A stretch of 64,000 nucleotides of DNA from an alpha proteobacterium L41A (GCA_000335735.1 AMYY01000010.1:32187-96186), one strand, 5' to 3'; shown: positions 1-10,500, numbered from the stretch's first letter. Notes: generated from the sequence alone by a model not told the origin. Numbers and translations are program-made.

Positions 1-1599
1 CCCAAGATCCGCTGCCAGGTCGTCAGCCTGTACCGGGGCGGCCAGTTCAAACTCTACAAATATCGCAAATACAGCGATGTGCGCCTGGCCTGGGCGCCGG
101 AAGACCGCGCCGCGACCTTCGGCGGCGATCTGGACAACTTCTCCTTCCCTCGCTTCGCCATCGATGCGGCCTTCATCCGCCTGTACGAGGACGGCAAGCC
201 GGTCGAGACGCAGGTCCACTTCGCCTGGAACGCCGACAAACCGACCGAGGGCGAAGCCGTCTTCATCACCGGCAATCCCGGCGCCACCCAGCGCTTGCTG
301 ACGATGGACCAGCTGGCGACAATCCGCGACGTGGTCCTGCCGCTGGATCAGCTGATCGCCTCGGAGCTGCGCGGCCGTCTGATCCGCTATTCCGAAGAGG
401 GCGAGGACCAGGCCTTCATCGCCATGGACCCGATCGTGGGCGTGGAGAACACCTACAAGCGCGGCCTAGGCCGTATGCGCGCCCTGACCGACGCCCAGTT
501 CATCCAGGCCAAGGCGGCGGCCGAGGTCGACTTCATGCAGCGCTACGCCGCCGCCAACGGCAATGGTCCCGATCCGTGGGGCGCGCTGGAAGCGGTCCAG
601 CCCATCGCGCGCGAACTCTATGCCCCTACCGCCCTGCTGGAAGGCGGTACGGGCCTGGGCACCACCTCGGTCGCCGGTGGATCGCAGCTGTTCCAGTGGG
701 CCAAGGCCATTGTGCGCGGCGCGCAGGAACGGGCCAAGCCGTCGGATCAGCGTCTGGCCGAGTTCGCCGACAGCCGCCTGCCGGGCGTCGAATCCGGTCT
801 GTTCGCCGAGCGGCCCACCTATCCCGAGCTGGAGCAGATCCGGCTGGAATGGTGGCTGTCCAAGACGCGCGAATGGCTGACGGTGGACAGCCCCTATGTG
901 CGCACCCTGCTGGGCAAGGAAAGCCCCGAAGCGCTGTCGGCCCGCGTCGTCACTGGCACCAAGCTGGCCGATCCGGCCGTGCGTCGCGCCCTGTGGACCG
1001 GCGGCCTGGCGGCGGTTCAGGCGTCCGACGATCCGATGATCCAGTATGTGCTTTCGATCGACGCCGACGCCCGCGCGGTTCGCACGGAATGGGAGAACAA
1101 GGTCAAGGCGCCGACCGACCGCGCGTCGGAACAGCTGGCGGCCGCCCGCTTCGCCGCCTATGGCGACGCCGTCTATCCCGACGCCACCGGCACCCTGCGC
1201 CTGACCTATGGCAAGGTCGAAGGCTCCGACGTGCCGGGCCAGCGCTTCGGCGCCTTCACCACCTTCGCCGGCCTGTGGGACCGCGCCACCGGCGCCGAAC
1301 CGTTCAAGGTCGCGCCCAAGCTGATGGCCGCCAAGGATCGGATCGATCCGAACGCGGTGATGGACATGGCCGTCTCGACCGACACCATCGGCGGTTCGTC
1401 CGGCTCGCCGGCGGTCAACGCCCGGGGCGAGATCATCGGGGCCAACTTCGATTCCACTGTCCTGACCCAGCGCAACGCCTATGGCTATGACCGCAACACC
1501 AACCGCAGCGTGATCGTCACCACCCAGGCCGTCACCGTGGCCCTGCGCGACGTCTATGGGATGGATCATCTGCTGACGGAGCTGGGCGTCAGCCGGTGA
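1..1599 (+). CDS. S46 family dipeptidyl-peptidase, 3' part (5' end outside window)
   Basis: The frame is open from the first base, so the gene starts upstream; 532 residues are visible. S46 enzymes are periplasmic serine exopeptidases (DPP7/DPP11 type) that release dipeptides from peptide N termini. The visible part has the family stretch GGDLDNFSFPR shortly after the left edge and the nucleophile motif GGSSGSPAVNARGEIIGANFD near the C terminus, with Ser in GSSGSP. The catalytic His and the signal peptide must lie outside the window. The gene overlaps the next start by four bases (GTGA), so the two are probably co-transcribed. The family call is firm; the DPP7 versus DPP11 specificity is not decidable here. 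Confidence 0.93.
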   Translation, partial: PKIRCQVVSLYRGGQFKLYKYRKYSDVRLAWAPEDRAATFGGDLDNFSFPRFAIDAAFIRLYEDGKPVETQVHFAWNADKPTEGEAVFITGNPGATQRLLTMDQLATIRDVVLPLDQLIASELRGRLIRYSEEGEDQAFIAMDPIVGVENTYKRGLGRMRALTDAQFIQAKAAAEVDFMQRYAAANGNGPDPWGALEAVQPIARELYAPTALLEGGTGLGTTSVAGGSQLFQWAKAIVRGAQERAKPSDQRLAEFADSRLPGVESGLFAERPTYPELEQIRLEWWLSKTREWLTVDSPYVRTLLGKESPEALSARVVTGTKLADPAVRRALWTGGLAAVQASDDPMIQYVLSIDADARAVRTEWENKVKAPTDRASEQLAAARFAAYGDAVYPDATGTLRLTYGKVEGSDVPGQRFGAFTTFAGLWDRATGAEPFKVAPKLMAAKDRIDPNAVMDMAVSTDTIGGSSGSPAVNARGEIIGANFDSTVLTQRNAYGYDRNTNRSVIVTTQAVTVALRDVYGMDHLLTELGVSR

Positions 1600-2105
1600 C
1601 GCAGATCGCCGTCCGCGCGGCGACGCTCGACGACGTCGTCGCGCTGCATCCGCTGATCGAGCGCGCCTATCGCGGCGAAACGGCCAAGACCGGCTGGACG
1701 CATGAAGCCGACCTGCTGTTCGATGATCGCACCAGCGCGGCGGAGCTGTCGGCCCTGATCGCCGATCCCGACCGGGTCATCCTGCTGGCTCATCGCGACG
1801 GCGCGCTGATCGGCTGCGTGCAGGTGGCCCGCGCCGGCGACGACCTGGCCTATCTCGGCATGCTGACGGTCGAGCCGACCTTGCAGGCGGCCGGCCTCGG
1901 CCGTCGTCTGCTCGCGGCCGCCGAAAGCGAGGCGGTCGCGCGTTTCGGCGCGCGCCGCATGGAGATGACGGTCATCCACCGCCGCGCCGAACTGATCGCC
2001 TGGTACGAACGACGCGGTTACGCCCCCACCGGCGAGACCCGCCCCTTCCCCGTCGATCCGCCCCGACCCGAGCTGGAATTCGCGGTGCTGGAAAAAGCGC
2101 TCTAG
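1596..2105 (+). CDS. GNAT family N-acetyltransferase
   Basis: A 169-residue single-domain GNAT protein that would transfer an acetyl group from acetyl-CoA to an unknown small molecule or protein amine. The acetyl-CoA pyrophosphate-binding motif A is visible at residues 90-106 (LTVEPTLQAAGLGRRLL, with QAAGLG as the Q-x-x-G-x-G signature). A C-terminal WYERRGY segment is typical of the family. It starts with GTG inside the stop of the S46 peptidase gene (four-base overlap), which argues for translational coupling. The substrate cannot be read from the sequence. Confidence 0.88.
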   Translation: MTQIAVRAATLDDVVALHPLIERAYRGETAKTGWTHEADLLFDDRTSAAELSALIADPDRVILLAHRDGALIGCVQVARAGDDLAYLGMLTVEPTLQAAGLGRRLLAAAESEAVARFGARRMEMTVIHRRAELIAWYERRGYAPTGETRPFPVDPPRPELEFAVLEKAL

Positions 2106-2121
2106 CCGCCCCTTGAAAAAC

Positions 2122-2135
2122 GGACAGTCGTGTCC
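2122..2135. promoter_or_regulatory. Candidate TetR operator (GGACA-N4-TGTCC)
   Basis: A perfect 5-bp inverted repeat with a 4-base centre lies 16 bases upstream of the probable TetR start. A TTGAAA box (2113-2118) sits just upstream as a possible -35, which would place the palindrome between -35 and -10. Position and symmetry suggest autoregulation of the tetR-emrB-emrA operon. This is an inference with no binding data. Confidence 0.5.
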
Positions 2136-2151
2136 ATTTACGCGCCGCACC

Positions 2152-2727
2152 ATGACGCGCCCTGCCGAAAAACCTGTCCGAAAGGACGCCGCTCGGAACC
2201 GGGCGGCGGTGCTGGAGGCCGCGCGCGCGGTCTTCGCCGACCAAGGGCTGGATGCGCCCCTGGATCTGATCGCCGAACGGGCCGGGGTTGGGCGCGGCAC
2301 GCTGTATCGGCACTTCTCCGACCGCACGGAACTGGCCCTGGCGGTGCTGGAGGCCGACGTCGCGGACCTGGGTCGGCGCACCGCCGAACAGGGCGATGAT
2401 CCGCAGGCCTTCTTCTGGTTTCTGGACCAGCTGGCCGAGGACATGGTGCGCAATGCCGGCCTGGCCGGCGTCGTGCGGAACGTGCGGTCGCCAGATGCGC
2501 TTACACCGTTGAGGCAGAGCTTGATGGAGGCGGGCGCCGCACCGCTGAAGCGGGCCCAGGCCGCCGGCCTGGTGAGGGAGGATCTGCGGCCGATGGACAT
2601 CCGTCTGATCGCCACCCTGCTGGGCGCTGGTTTTCAGGGCGCAGACGAAGCCGAGCGTCAGGCCGTGTCGTTGCGCACCCGCGCGCTTGTTCTGGACGGG
2701 CTGAGACCTCGCGGGGGGCCGCGCTGA
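2152..2727 (+). CDS. TetR family transcriptional regulator of the adjacent exporter
   Basis: A 191-residue TetR regulator with an N-terminal helix-turn-helix (GVGRGTLYRHFSDRTELALAV region) and a ligand-sensing C-terminal half. I chose ATG 2152 over the upstream in-frame TTG at 2113 because that region carries the promoter-like box and operator palindrome. The stop codon shares a base with the ATG of the following MFS gene (TGATG), so regulator and exporter are one transcription unit. By analogy with EmrR/TetR-controlled EmrAB pumps it probably represses this operon until a toxic compound binds. The inducer is unknown. Confidence 0.88.
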   Translation: MTRPAEKPVRKDAARNRAAVLEAARAVFADQGLDAPLDLIAERAGVGRGTLYRHFSDRTELALAVLEADVADLGRRTAEQGDDPQAFFWFLDQLAEDMVRNAGLAGVVRNVRSPDALTPLRQSLMEAGAAPLKRAQAAGLVREDLRPMDIRLIATLLGAGFQGADEAERQAVSLRTRALVLDGLRPRGGPR

Positions 2728-4424
2728 TGGCTCGCAACAATTGGCACCTGCCCTGGGAAGAGTATGTCGAGACGCTGAAGCCGCACGAGCGGCCGATGAT
2801 GCCTGGCTCGCCCGCCACGCCCGATCACTCCTGGCCGATGCGGATCCAGTACGCCCTCACCGGTCTGCTGGTCGCCATGGTCGGATCGCTGGGCAACGCC
2901 GCCGTCACCGCCAACATCCAGAACCTGCAAGGCTCGCTGGGGATCACGATCACCGAGGCCGCCTGGCTGCCGGTCGTCTTCGTCATGACCAACGCCTGCA
3001 TGAACCTGATCCTCGTCAAGTTCCGGATGCAGTACGGCTTGCGCCTGTTCACCCAGATCTTCCTGGGGGCCTTCGTGCTGGTCTGCGCCGCCCACCTGTT
3101 CGTCGACAACTACCAATCGACCCTGCTGGTGCGGGCCATCGCCGGCATGGCGGGCGCGGGGCTGAGCAGCCTCGGCTTTCTCTACATCATCCAGGCTTTC
3201 CCGGCGGCGCATCGGCTGAAGGGACTGATTATCGGTATCGGCCTGGCCAGTTTCGCCGTGCCGATTTCGCGCCTCGTCATGCCCGGCCTGCTCCAGCTGG
3301 GCGACTGGCGCGCCTTCTATCTGTTCGAGCTGGGCCTGTGCCTGGTCGCCTGGGGCGCGGTGCAGGTGGTCAAGCTGCCGCCGTCCGAGCGGCTGCGGGT
3401 CTTCGACCGGCTGGACTTTTTGACCTTCGCCCTGTTTGCGCCCGGCGTGGCCCTGCTGTGTGCGGCCCTGGGTCTGGGACGCATCGTCTGGTGGACGCAG
3501 GCCGCCTGGATCGGCTGGGCCTTGATCGGCTCCGTCATCCTGCTGACCGCCGCCTTCCTGGTCGAGCACAATCGCAAGAACCCGCTGATCAACACGCGCT
3601 GGCTGACCGGGCCAGACCTGCTGCGCCTGTTCGGGGCGATCCTGCTGATCCGCATCGTGCTGTCGGAACAGACCTCCGGCGCGGTGGGCTTCCTGACCGT
3701 CGTCGGGCTGGGACCGGATCAGCTTCACGGCCTGTTCGTCGTCATCCTGCTGTCGATGATCGCCGGCACCCTGGTCAGCGCCTTCACCCTGAACATGGAG
3801 AAGCTGAACAAGCCGATCGCCATCGCCCTGGCGCTGATCGCGGTCGGCGCCTGGATCGACAGCCATTCGACGGTCCTGACGCGCCCGGCGCAGCTATATT
3901 TCAGCCAGGCCCTGATCGCCTTCGCCTCGGCCATGTTCATCGGTCCGGCGCTGATGATCGGCATCGTCAAGGTGCTGACCCAGGGCAAGCAGAACCTGAT
4001 CAGCTTCATCGTCATGTTCAGCGTGCTTCAGAACGTCGGCGGTCTGGCGGGTTCGGCCCTGACCGGGACGCTTCAGATCATTCGCGAGAAATACCATTCC
4101 AACCAGCTGGCGGCCGGGATGTCGGCGCTGGACCCGCAGGTCGCCTTGCGGCTGCGCCAGCTGTCGGGCGCCTATGCCTCGACGATAACGGACCCCGCGC
4201 TGGCGAAGGCCGAAGGCGCCGTCCTGCTGGGCCGACAGGTGACGCAGCAGGCCAATGTGCTGGCTTACAACGACGTCTTTCTGGTCATCGCCGTGATCGC
4301 GGCCCTTGGCTCCGCCTGGGTGACCGTCACCCACCTACGGCCGCGCTGGAAGGCGCGCCGCGACGCCAAGAACAACAATGCAGACGCTGCGGTCCAGAGC
4401 GCCGCCGTCGCCGCCGCCGACTGA
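2727..4424 (+). CDS. EmrB-like MFS multidrug exporter (DHA2 type)
   Basis: A 565-residue polytopic inner-membrane protein of the major facilitator superfamily. A hydrophilic N-terminal tail of about 38 residues comes first, then a long series of hydrophobic segments fitting the 14-helix DHA2 layout. The next gene encodes the matching HlyD/EmrA-type adaptor, the usual partner that carries substrate across the periplasm, so the pair would expel drugs, fatty acids or similar toxic molecules using proton motive force. It is translationally coupled to the upstream tetR gene through TGATG. Substrate specificity is unknown. Confidence 0.87.
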   Translation: MARNNWHLPWEEYVETLKPHERPMMPGSPATPDHSWPMRIQYALTGLLVAMVGSLGNAAVTANIQNLQGSLGITITEAAWLPVVFVMTNACMNLILVKFRMQYGLRLFTQIFLGAFVLVCAAHLFVDNYQSTLLVRAIAGMAGAGLSSLGFLYIIQAFPAAHRLKGLIIGIGLASFAVPISRLVMPGLLQLGDWRAFYLFELGLCLVAWGAVQVVKLPPSERLRVFDRLDFLTFALFAPGVALLCAALGLGRIVWWTQAAWIGWALIGSVILLTAAFLVEHNRKNPLINTRWLTGPDLLRLFGAILLIRIVLSEQTSGAVGFLTVVGLGPDQLHGLFVVILLSMIAGTLVSAFTLNMEKLNKPIAIALALIAVGAWIDSHSTVLTRPAQLYFSQALIAFASAMFIGPALMIGIVKVLTQGKQNLISFIVMFSVLQNVGGLAGSALTGTLQIIREKYHSNQLAAGMSALDPQVALRLRQLSGAYASTITDPALAKAEGAVLLGRQVTQQANVLAYNDVFLVIAVIAALGSAWVTVTHLRPRWKARRDAKNNNADAAVQSAAVAAAD

Positions 4425-4437
4425 ACCGAGACCCGCA

Positions 4438-5568
4438 ATGACCGACGCCGCCCAGACCGCCCCTGCCCAGACCGCCCCCGCCTCTTCCGCCCCCGCCGCC
4501 CCGCAAGCGCCCGCCGCGGCTCCACCTGCGCCTGCGCCGAAGAAGAACGTCATGTGGACCGTCATCGCCGCCGGTGTCGCCCTTCTGGGCGTTCTGATGG
4601 TGCTGTACGCCTGGCAGTTGCCGCCGTTCCGGGGCGCGATCCAGCGCACGGACAACGCCTATGTGCGCGGCCAAGTGACGATCATCAGCCCGCAGGTGAA
4701 CGGCTATGTCACGGCCGTGCCGGTCCAGGACTTCCAGACCGTCCAACAGGGGCAGTTGCTGGCCCAGGTGGACGACCGCATCTATCGCCAGCGGCTGGAG
4801 CAGGCCGAGGCCAGCCTGCACTCGGCCCAGGCGGCCCTGTCCAACTCGGCCCAGACTCAGGCGTCGGCACGCGGATCGGTGGCCCAGCAGCGCGCTTCCA
4901 TCGCCGCCGCCGAAGCCACGCTGACGCGGGCCCAGGCTGACGCCAACCGCGCCCGCACCCTGAAGGCCGGCGGCTGGGTCGCCCAGGCCAATGTGGATGT
5001 CGCCGAAGCCGCCCTGCGCAGCGCCCAGGCCCAGGTCGCCCAGGCCCGCGCCGCCGAGGGCATCGCCCAGACCGGCGTCACCTCCGCCGTCGTCGGCCGC
5101 GACAGCCTGGCCGCCGCCGTCGAGAACGCCCAGGCCGCCGTGCGCCTGGCTCAGATCGACCTGGCCAACACCCGCATCGTCGCCCCCCGCGCCGGCCGAC
5201 TGGGCGAGATCGGCGTGCGTCAGGGCCAGTATGTGACGGCGGGAACCCAGCTGATGGGTCTGGTGCCTGACGTGGTCTGGGTCACGGCCAATATGAAGGA
5301 GACGCAGATGAAGAACATCCGCGTCGGCCAGCCGGTCGAGATCACCGTCGACGCCCTGGGCGGCCAGACCCTGCGCGGCCATGTCGAACGCATCGCCCCC
5401 GCCGCCGGGTCGGAGTTCAGCGTCATCCGCCCCGATAACGCCACCGGCAACTTCACCAAGGTGGCCCAGCGTATCCCGGTCCGCATCCGCATCGACCCGA
5501 ACCAGCCCGCCGCCCAGCGTCTGGCGCCGGGCATGTCGGTGGTGGCGAAGGTGAATACGGCCGGCTGA
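4438..5568 (+). CDS. HlyD/EmrA-type membrane fusion protein
   Basis: A 376-residue periplasmic adaptor. An Ala/Pro-rich cytoplasmic N terminus is followed by one transmembrane helix (about residues 38-60), the biotinyl-lipoyl half-motif TDNAYVRGQVTIISPQ, an Ala/Gln-rich coiled coil (about 120-230) and a beta-barrel domain. ATG 4438 is preferred because it follows the MFS stop closely and leaves a normal N terminus. It pairs with the upstream EmrB-like exporter. The outer-membrane component is not in this operon; the OMF at 6159-7592 belongs to the RND set but could be shared. Confidence 0.88.
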   Translation: MTDAAQTAPAQTAPASSAPAAPQAPAAAPPAPAPKKNVMWTVIAAGVALLGVLMVLYAWQLPPFRGAIQRTDNAYVRGQVTIISPQVNGYVTAVPVQDFQTVQQGQLLAQVDDRIYRQRLEQAEASLHSAQAALSNSAQTQASARGSVAQQRASIAAAEATLTRAQADANRARTLKAGGWVAQANVDVAEAALRSAQAQVAQARAAEGIAQTGVTSAVVGRDSLAAAVENAQAAVRLAQIDLANTRIVAPRAGRLGEIGVRQGQYVTAGTQLMGLVPDVVWVTANMKETQMKNIRVGQPVEITVDALGGQTLRGHVERIAPAAGSEFSVIRPDNATGNFTKVAQRIPVRIRIDPNQPAAQRLAPGMSVVAKVNTAG

Positions 5569-5619
5569 CGGAACGCGCCGCTCTCGATCGCGCTACCTCT
5601 TTCAGCAAGGGAGAGCACC

Positions 5620-5796
5620 ATGGACCGCGAACAGACCAAGGGTCGTGAAGAGAACGGCGCCGATCCGGCCGGCAAGCCGGACGCCCTGACCTCCGACAAG
5701 GCGACGAAGGCTGTCGGTCAGGCCGAGCGCCAAAGCGCGGGACCGGACGGTCCCGACGCCGCCGAGATCGGCGACACCTTCAAGCGCAAGCCCTGA
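5620..5796 (+). CDS. Small hydrophilic hypothetical protein (58 aa)
   Basis: A short open frame with a good Shine-Dalgarno (AGGGAGA, about 7 bases before the ATG) encodes 58 charged residues with no hydrophobic stretch. The first residues (MDREQTKGREENG) vaguely recall CsbD-like stress proteins, but the match is too weak for a family call. It lies 51 bases after the EmrA-like gene in the same direction and converges on the next small gene with only 7 bases between stops. Function unknown. Confidence 0.55.
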   Translation: MDREQTKGREENGADPAGKPDALTSDKATKAVGQAERQSAGPDGPDAAEIGDTFKRKP

Positions 5797-5803
5797 CGCC
5801 GGA

Positions 5804-6007
5804 TCAGGCCGATCGCGGCGACAAGCTGGCGGCGAGCAGATGGACGTCGTGCGCCCGCATCCGCTCGAAGTTTCCCAGCCCCAGGGCCAGGGCGCGCATG
5901 ATCTCGGTCTGGCGCGTATGTTCGGGATGGGCGGGCAAGGACGGCTCCGCCCGCGCCAGCTCCGCATCCAGTTCGGCCATCATATGGGCCAGGATTCCGT
6001 CGTTCAT
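5804..6007 (-). CDS. Small hypothetical protein (67 aa)
   Basis: Encodes 67 residues, predominantly helical and acidic near the N terminus (MNDGILAHMMAELDAELARA). I placed the start at 6007 because GGAGG lies five bases upstream of that ATG; a GTG five codons earlier would leave no ribosome site. It is divergent from nothing and converges with the 58-aa gene. No domain recognised; function unknown. Confidence 0.5.
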   Translation of the reverse strand: MNDGILAHMMAELDAELARAEPSLPAHPEHTRQTEIMRALALGLGNFERMRAHDVHLLAASLSPRSA

Positions 6008-6104
6008 CTGATCCTCCATCACACCGCCGACCGCCGCAGACGGTTAGAGCATGAATGGAACAAATGCAGAACACCCAGACAGTCGCCAAACTGTGGATGA
6101 ACGG

Positions 6105-6134
6105 AAAAGGGCCGGGCGATGCATCGCCCGGCCC
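6105..6134 (-). terminator. Rho-independent terminator of the RND operon
   Basis: A perfect 12-bp stem (6109-6120 with 6123-6134, both built on GGGCCGGGCGAT) is followed on the minus strand by four T residues (6108-6105). It lies 25 bases past the stop of the outer-membrane factor gene, the last gene of the pump operon. Confidence 0.85.
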
Positions 6135-6158
6135 TCTCGTTTCAGCATCGCGACGCGG

Positions 6159-7592
6159 TCAGCTGTCGGCTTGCCAGCCGCCGGCCAAGGCGCGGAACAG
6201 GGCGATTTGATAGGTCGTGACCAGGGCGTCGGACTGAGCCAGGGCGGCGTCCGCCGCCGCCTGGGTGCGTTCGGCGTCGAGCACCAGCAGGAAGCTGTCG
6301 GCGCCTGTGTTGAAGCGCAGGCGCGACAGGTCGGCGGCGCGGGCGGCCTGGTCCCTGGCTTCGGTCAGGGCCGCACGGCGGTCCAGTTCGTTGGCGTAGT
6401 TGCTGAGCGCCGTCTCGGTTTCCTGAAGCGCCGTCAGCACCGTCTGGTCGAAATTGGCGAGCGCCGCGTCCGAACGGGCGCCGGCGGCCTTGATTTGAGC
6501 GCGGGCGGCGAAGACGTTGGGGAAGGACCAGCTGATCAGCGGACCGAAGCTGAAGCGGAAGTTCTGGTCGTCGCTCAGTTCGCCAGCGTCGAGCGCGGTG
6601 GAGCCGAAGGAGCCGCCCAGGCTGATCTGCGGAAACAGGTTGGCGGTCGCCACGTTCACGCGCGCGGCGGCGGCGGCAAGTTCGGCCTCGGCCTGGCGCA
6701 CGTCGGGACGGCGGGCCAGGAGCGCGGCACCATCGCCGATCGGGATCGGCTGGCTGAGCTGGGGCGGACGCACGCAGGCGGCGGCGGCCTGGCTGGCCTC
6801 GGCCGGAGTGCGGCCGGTCAGGGTCGCCAGGCGGAACAGGGCCTCGTTACGGGCCGCGCGCAGGGTCGGCAGGGTCGCCGCCGTCTGGGCCAGGGCCGCG
6901 CGGGCGCTGGCCACGTCCAGCCCCGTGCCCGCCCCGCCGTCGAGCAGGGTCTGGGTCAGGTTGGCGGTGTTGCGTTGCAACTCCAGCGTCCGTTCGGCGA
7001 CCGCGATCTGCGCATTGGCCGAGCAGGTGTCGGCGTAGGCGCGGGTCGTCTCGGCCGCGACCGTCACCTGCACCGTGGCCAGGGCGGCCTCGGCGGCGCG
7101 GGCGTCGGCGCGGGCGGCGCGGATGGTGGATTCCACCCGTCCGAACAGATCGACCTCATAGGCCGCCTGAACGCCCACGTCATAGGTGTCGACCTCGGGC
7201 GCATCTTGCCCGGCGGGCAGGCCCTGGACCGTGGCGGCCGAGGCGCGGCTGCGCTGAGCCTGGGCGCTGGTCGTCGTGGTCGGAAAACGACCCACGCGGG
7301 CCTCCGACAGCGACGCTCGGACTGCGCGCAGATTGGCGAAGGCGGCTTCGAGCTGGTTGTTCTCGGCGAAGGCCTGCTGGATCAAGGCGTCCAGCGTGGG
7401 GTCTTCATACAGCCGCCACCAGTCGTCGCGCGCCGCGGCGGTCGAGACGGTGGGGCTGGTCGAGCCGACGAAGGCGCCTGTGCCGGCGACGGGCAGGTCG
7501 GCGATCGGCGCCTTGGGCCCGACCGCGCAGGCGGCCAGCAGGGCGCTGGAGGCTGCGGCGGTCAGGAAGCTGAGAGTCTTGTTGCGGGTCAT
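6159..7592 (-). CDS. RND efflux outer-membrane lipoprotein (OprM/NodT family)
   Basis: A 477-residue TolC-like channel. The N terminus is a lipoprotein signal with lipobox LLAAC (Cys about residue 22), followed by the two OEP repeats typical of OprM/NodT proteins, rich in Ala and Gln coiled-coil heptads. It forms the outer-membrane exit duct for the RND permease encoded immediately upstream; its start codon overlaps the permease stop. It is the last gene of the adaptor-permease-channel operon and is followed by a strong terminator. Confidence 0.94.
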   Translation of the reverse strand: MTRNKTLSFLTAAASSALLAACAVGPKAPIADLPVAGTGAFVGSTSPTVSTAAARDDWWRLYEDPTLDALIQQAFAENNQLEAAFANLRAVRASLSEARVGRFPTTTTSAQAQRSRASAATVQGLPAGQDAPEVDTYDVGVQAAYEVDLFGRVESTIRAARADARAAEAALATVQVTVAAETTRAYADTCSANAQIAVAERTLELQRNTANLTQTLLDGGAGTGLDVASARAALAQTAATLPTLRAARNEALFRLATLTGRTPAEASQAAAACVRPPQLSQPIPIGDGAALLARRPDVRQAEAELAAAAARVNVATANLFPQISLGGSFGSTALDAGELSDDQNFRFSFGPLISWSFPNVFAARAQIKAAGARSDAALANFDQTVLTALQETETALSNYANELDRRAALTEARDQAARAADLSRLRFNTGADSFLLVLDAERTQAAADAALAQSDALVTTYQIALFRALAGGWQADS

Positions 7593-10500
7593 CAGATGTC
7601 CCCTCCCCGGCCGGTCGCGGGCGCAGGCGCGTTCGGATCGGTCAGGTCGCTGGTTTCGTCATAACGCACGGGCCGGTCCGAAGGACGGTCAGGCGTCGGG
7701 GTCGGTTTCTTGCCTTGCGGCAGTTTCGAGGACAGCCAGCGGCTGACCACATAGAAGACCGGAGTGAAGATCAGGCCGAAGAAGGTCACGCCCAGCATGC
7801 CCGAGAAGACGGATGTGCCCAGCGACTGACGCATCTCCGCGCCTGGCCCCGAGGCCAGCATCAGCGGCACGACGCCGAGGATGAAGGCGAAGGAGGTCAT
7901 CAGGATCGGACGCAGACGGGTCTTGGCGGCGGCGACCGCAGCCTCGAACCGGTTCATGCCCTGCTCTTCCTCGGCCTGCTTGGCGAACTCGACGATCAGG
8001 ATGGCGTTCTTGGCCGCCAAGGCGATCAGAACGACCAGGCCGATCTGGACCAGGATGTTGTTGTCCAGGCCACGCAGGTTCACACCGATGATGGCCGCCA
8101 GCAGACACATCGGCACGATCAGGATGACCGCCAGCGGAAGCGTGAACGCTTCATACTGAGCCGCCAGCACCAGGAAGACGAACACCACCGCCATCAGGAA
8201 GATGACCGTCGCGCCGGAACCCGCCGCCTTCTGCTGATAGGCCAGACCCGTCCACTCGTAGGAGAAGCCCTGCGGCAGGGTCTGGGCGGCCATGGCTTCC
8301 ATGACCTGCAGCGCCTCGCCGGAGGAGACCCCTGCCGCGGCGTTGCCCTGAAGCTCGGCCGCCGGGAACAGGTTGTAGCGCACGATCCGCGCCGGTCCGG
8401 AATCGTTGACCAGATTGGCCACCGATCCGATCGGCACCATGGCGCCCGTCGACGACTTGGTCTTCAGATTGGCGATGTCGGCGATGTCGTCGCGCGCCGT
8501 CGGCTCCGCCTGCGCCGTCACCCGGAAGGTGCGGCCCAGCATGTTGAAGTCGTTGACGTAGGACGAGCCCAGATAGACGCCCAGGGTGTCGAACACCGCG
8601 CTGGGTTGGACGCCCAGCATCAGCGCCTTGTCGCGGTCGACGTCGGCGGTGATGCGCGGCGAGGCCGTGTTGTAGGTCGAGAAGACCTGGCTGACCTCGG
8701 TCGGCTTCTGGGCGGCGGCGCCCATCATGGCGAAGGTCGCGCCTTCCAGCGGACGATAGCCGGCGCCTTCGCGGTCCTGGATCATCATCGAGAAGCCGTT
8801 GCCGGTGCCCAGACCCTGAACCGCCGGCGGGGCGATGACGAAGATCTGAGCGTCCTCGATCTGTCCGGTCGCCTGGGTGATGGCGCCGGCCAGGGCCGTG
8901 GCGGCCTCTTCCTTGGAGCGTTCCTCGAAGCCGTTAAGTCGCACGAAGATGGTGGCGGCGTTGGAGCCGAGCGAGAAGCTTGAGCCGTCCAGACCGGCGA
9001 AGGCTACCGTGCCGTTCACCCCGGCGGTGCCCTGGATGATCTTGGTGGCGCGTTCCATCACCGCCTGGGTGCGGTCCAGAGATGCGCCGGCCGGCAGTTG
9101 GATGACGCCGATCAGGAAGCCTTGGTCCTGTTCAGGAATGAAGCCCGAGGGGGTATCGACCAGCCGCCAGGCGGTGAGGCCCAGAAGACCGGCGTAGATG
9201 ATCAGCACCAGACCGACCGTGCGCACCAGACGCGCGGTCAGGCGGCCATAACGATCCGACAGCCAGTCGAAGCCCTCGTTGAACTTACGCCCGGCCCAGC
9301 CGCCATAATAGACGACCGTGCCCAGGACGCCCGGCTTGCGAGCGTGTTCATGATCCTTCTTATGCGGCTTCAGCAGCAGGGCGGCCATGGCCGGCGACAG
9401 GGTCAGGGACACGAACAGCGAGATGACCGAGGCCGAGGCGATGACGACCGCGAACTGACGATAGAAGATGCCGGGGATGCCGGGCACGAACATCGTCGGC
9501 ACGAACACCGACACCAGCACCAGGCCGATGGCGATCAGGGCGCCGGAAACCTCTTGCATCGATCGATAGGCGGCCTCCTTGGGACTGAGCCCCTCACCGA
9601 TGGCCCGCTCCACATTCTCAACCACGACGATGGCGTCATCGACGACGATGCCGACCGCCAGGACCAGGGCGAACAGAGACAGGGAGTTGATCGAATAGCC
9701 CAGAGCCAGCTGCACCGCGAAGGTGCCGACCAGGGCGACGGGAATGGCGACGATGGGGATGATGGCCGCGCGCCAGGTCTGAAGGAAGACCATGACCACG
9801 ATGATAACCAGGATGACGGCTTCGACCAGGGTGTGCTGAACCGACTCCACCGAGGCGGCGACGAATTCGGTCGGGTTGTAGGGCACGTCCACCTTCATGC
9901 CGGCGGGCACTTCGGACTTCAGGGCCTCGACCTCTTTCAGCACGCGGTCGGCGGTGCCCAGGGCATTGGCGCCCGGCTGCTGAACGATGGCGATGCCGAC
10001 GCCGCGCTGGCCGTCGAAGAAGCCGCGGATGCCGTAGTCCTGGGCGCCCAGTTCGATCCGCGCCACATCGCGCAGATAGGTGACGCGGCCCTGGGCGTCC
10101 GTCTTCAGGACGACGTTGGCGAACTCATTGGGATCGCTGAGACGGCCTTGGACCTGGACCGGCAGCTGGAAGGCGGCCGCGCTGTTGGGGAACGGCGGTT
10201 GGCCGATGGAGCCGGCGGCGGCCTGAACGTTCTGGGCGCGCAGGGCGGAGACGATTTCGGGGCCCGTCAGACCGCGCTCGGCCGCCTTGGCCGGGTCGAT
10301 CCAGACGCGCATCGAATAGTTGCCGCCGCCGAACACCTGAACCGCGCCCACGCCGTCGATCCGCAGCAGACGGTCCCGGAGCGTGGAGTTGGCGTAGTTG
10401 CCGACATAGTCGTTATCCAGGGCGCCGTCGGGCGACGTCAGCCCCAGGATCATCAGGAAGCCGCTCTCGGCCTTGTTGACCACGACGCCCGTCTGGCGAA

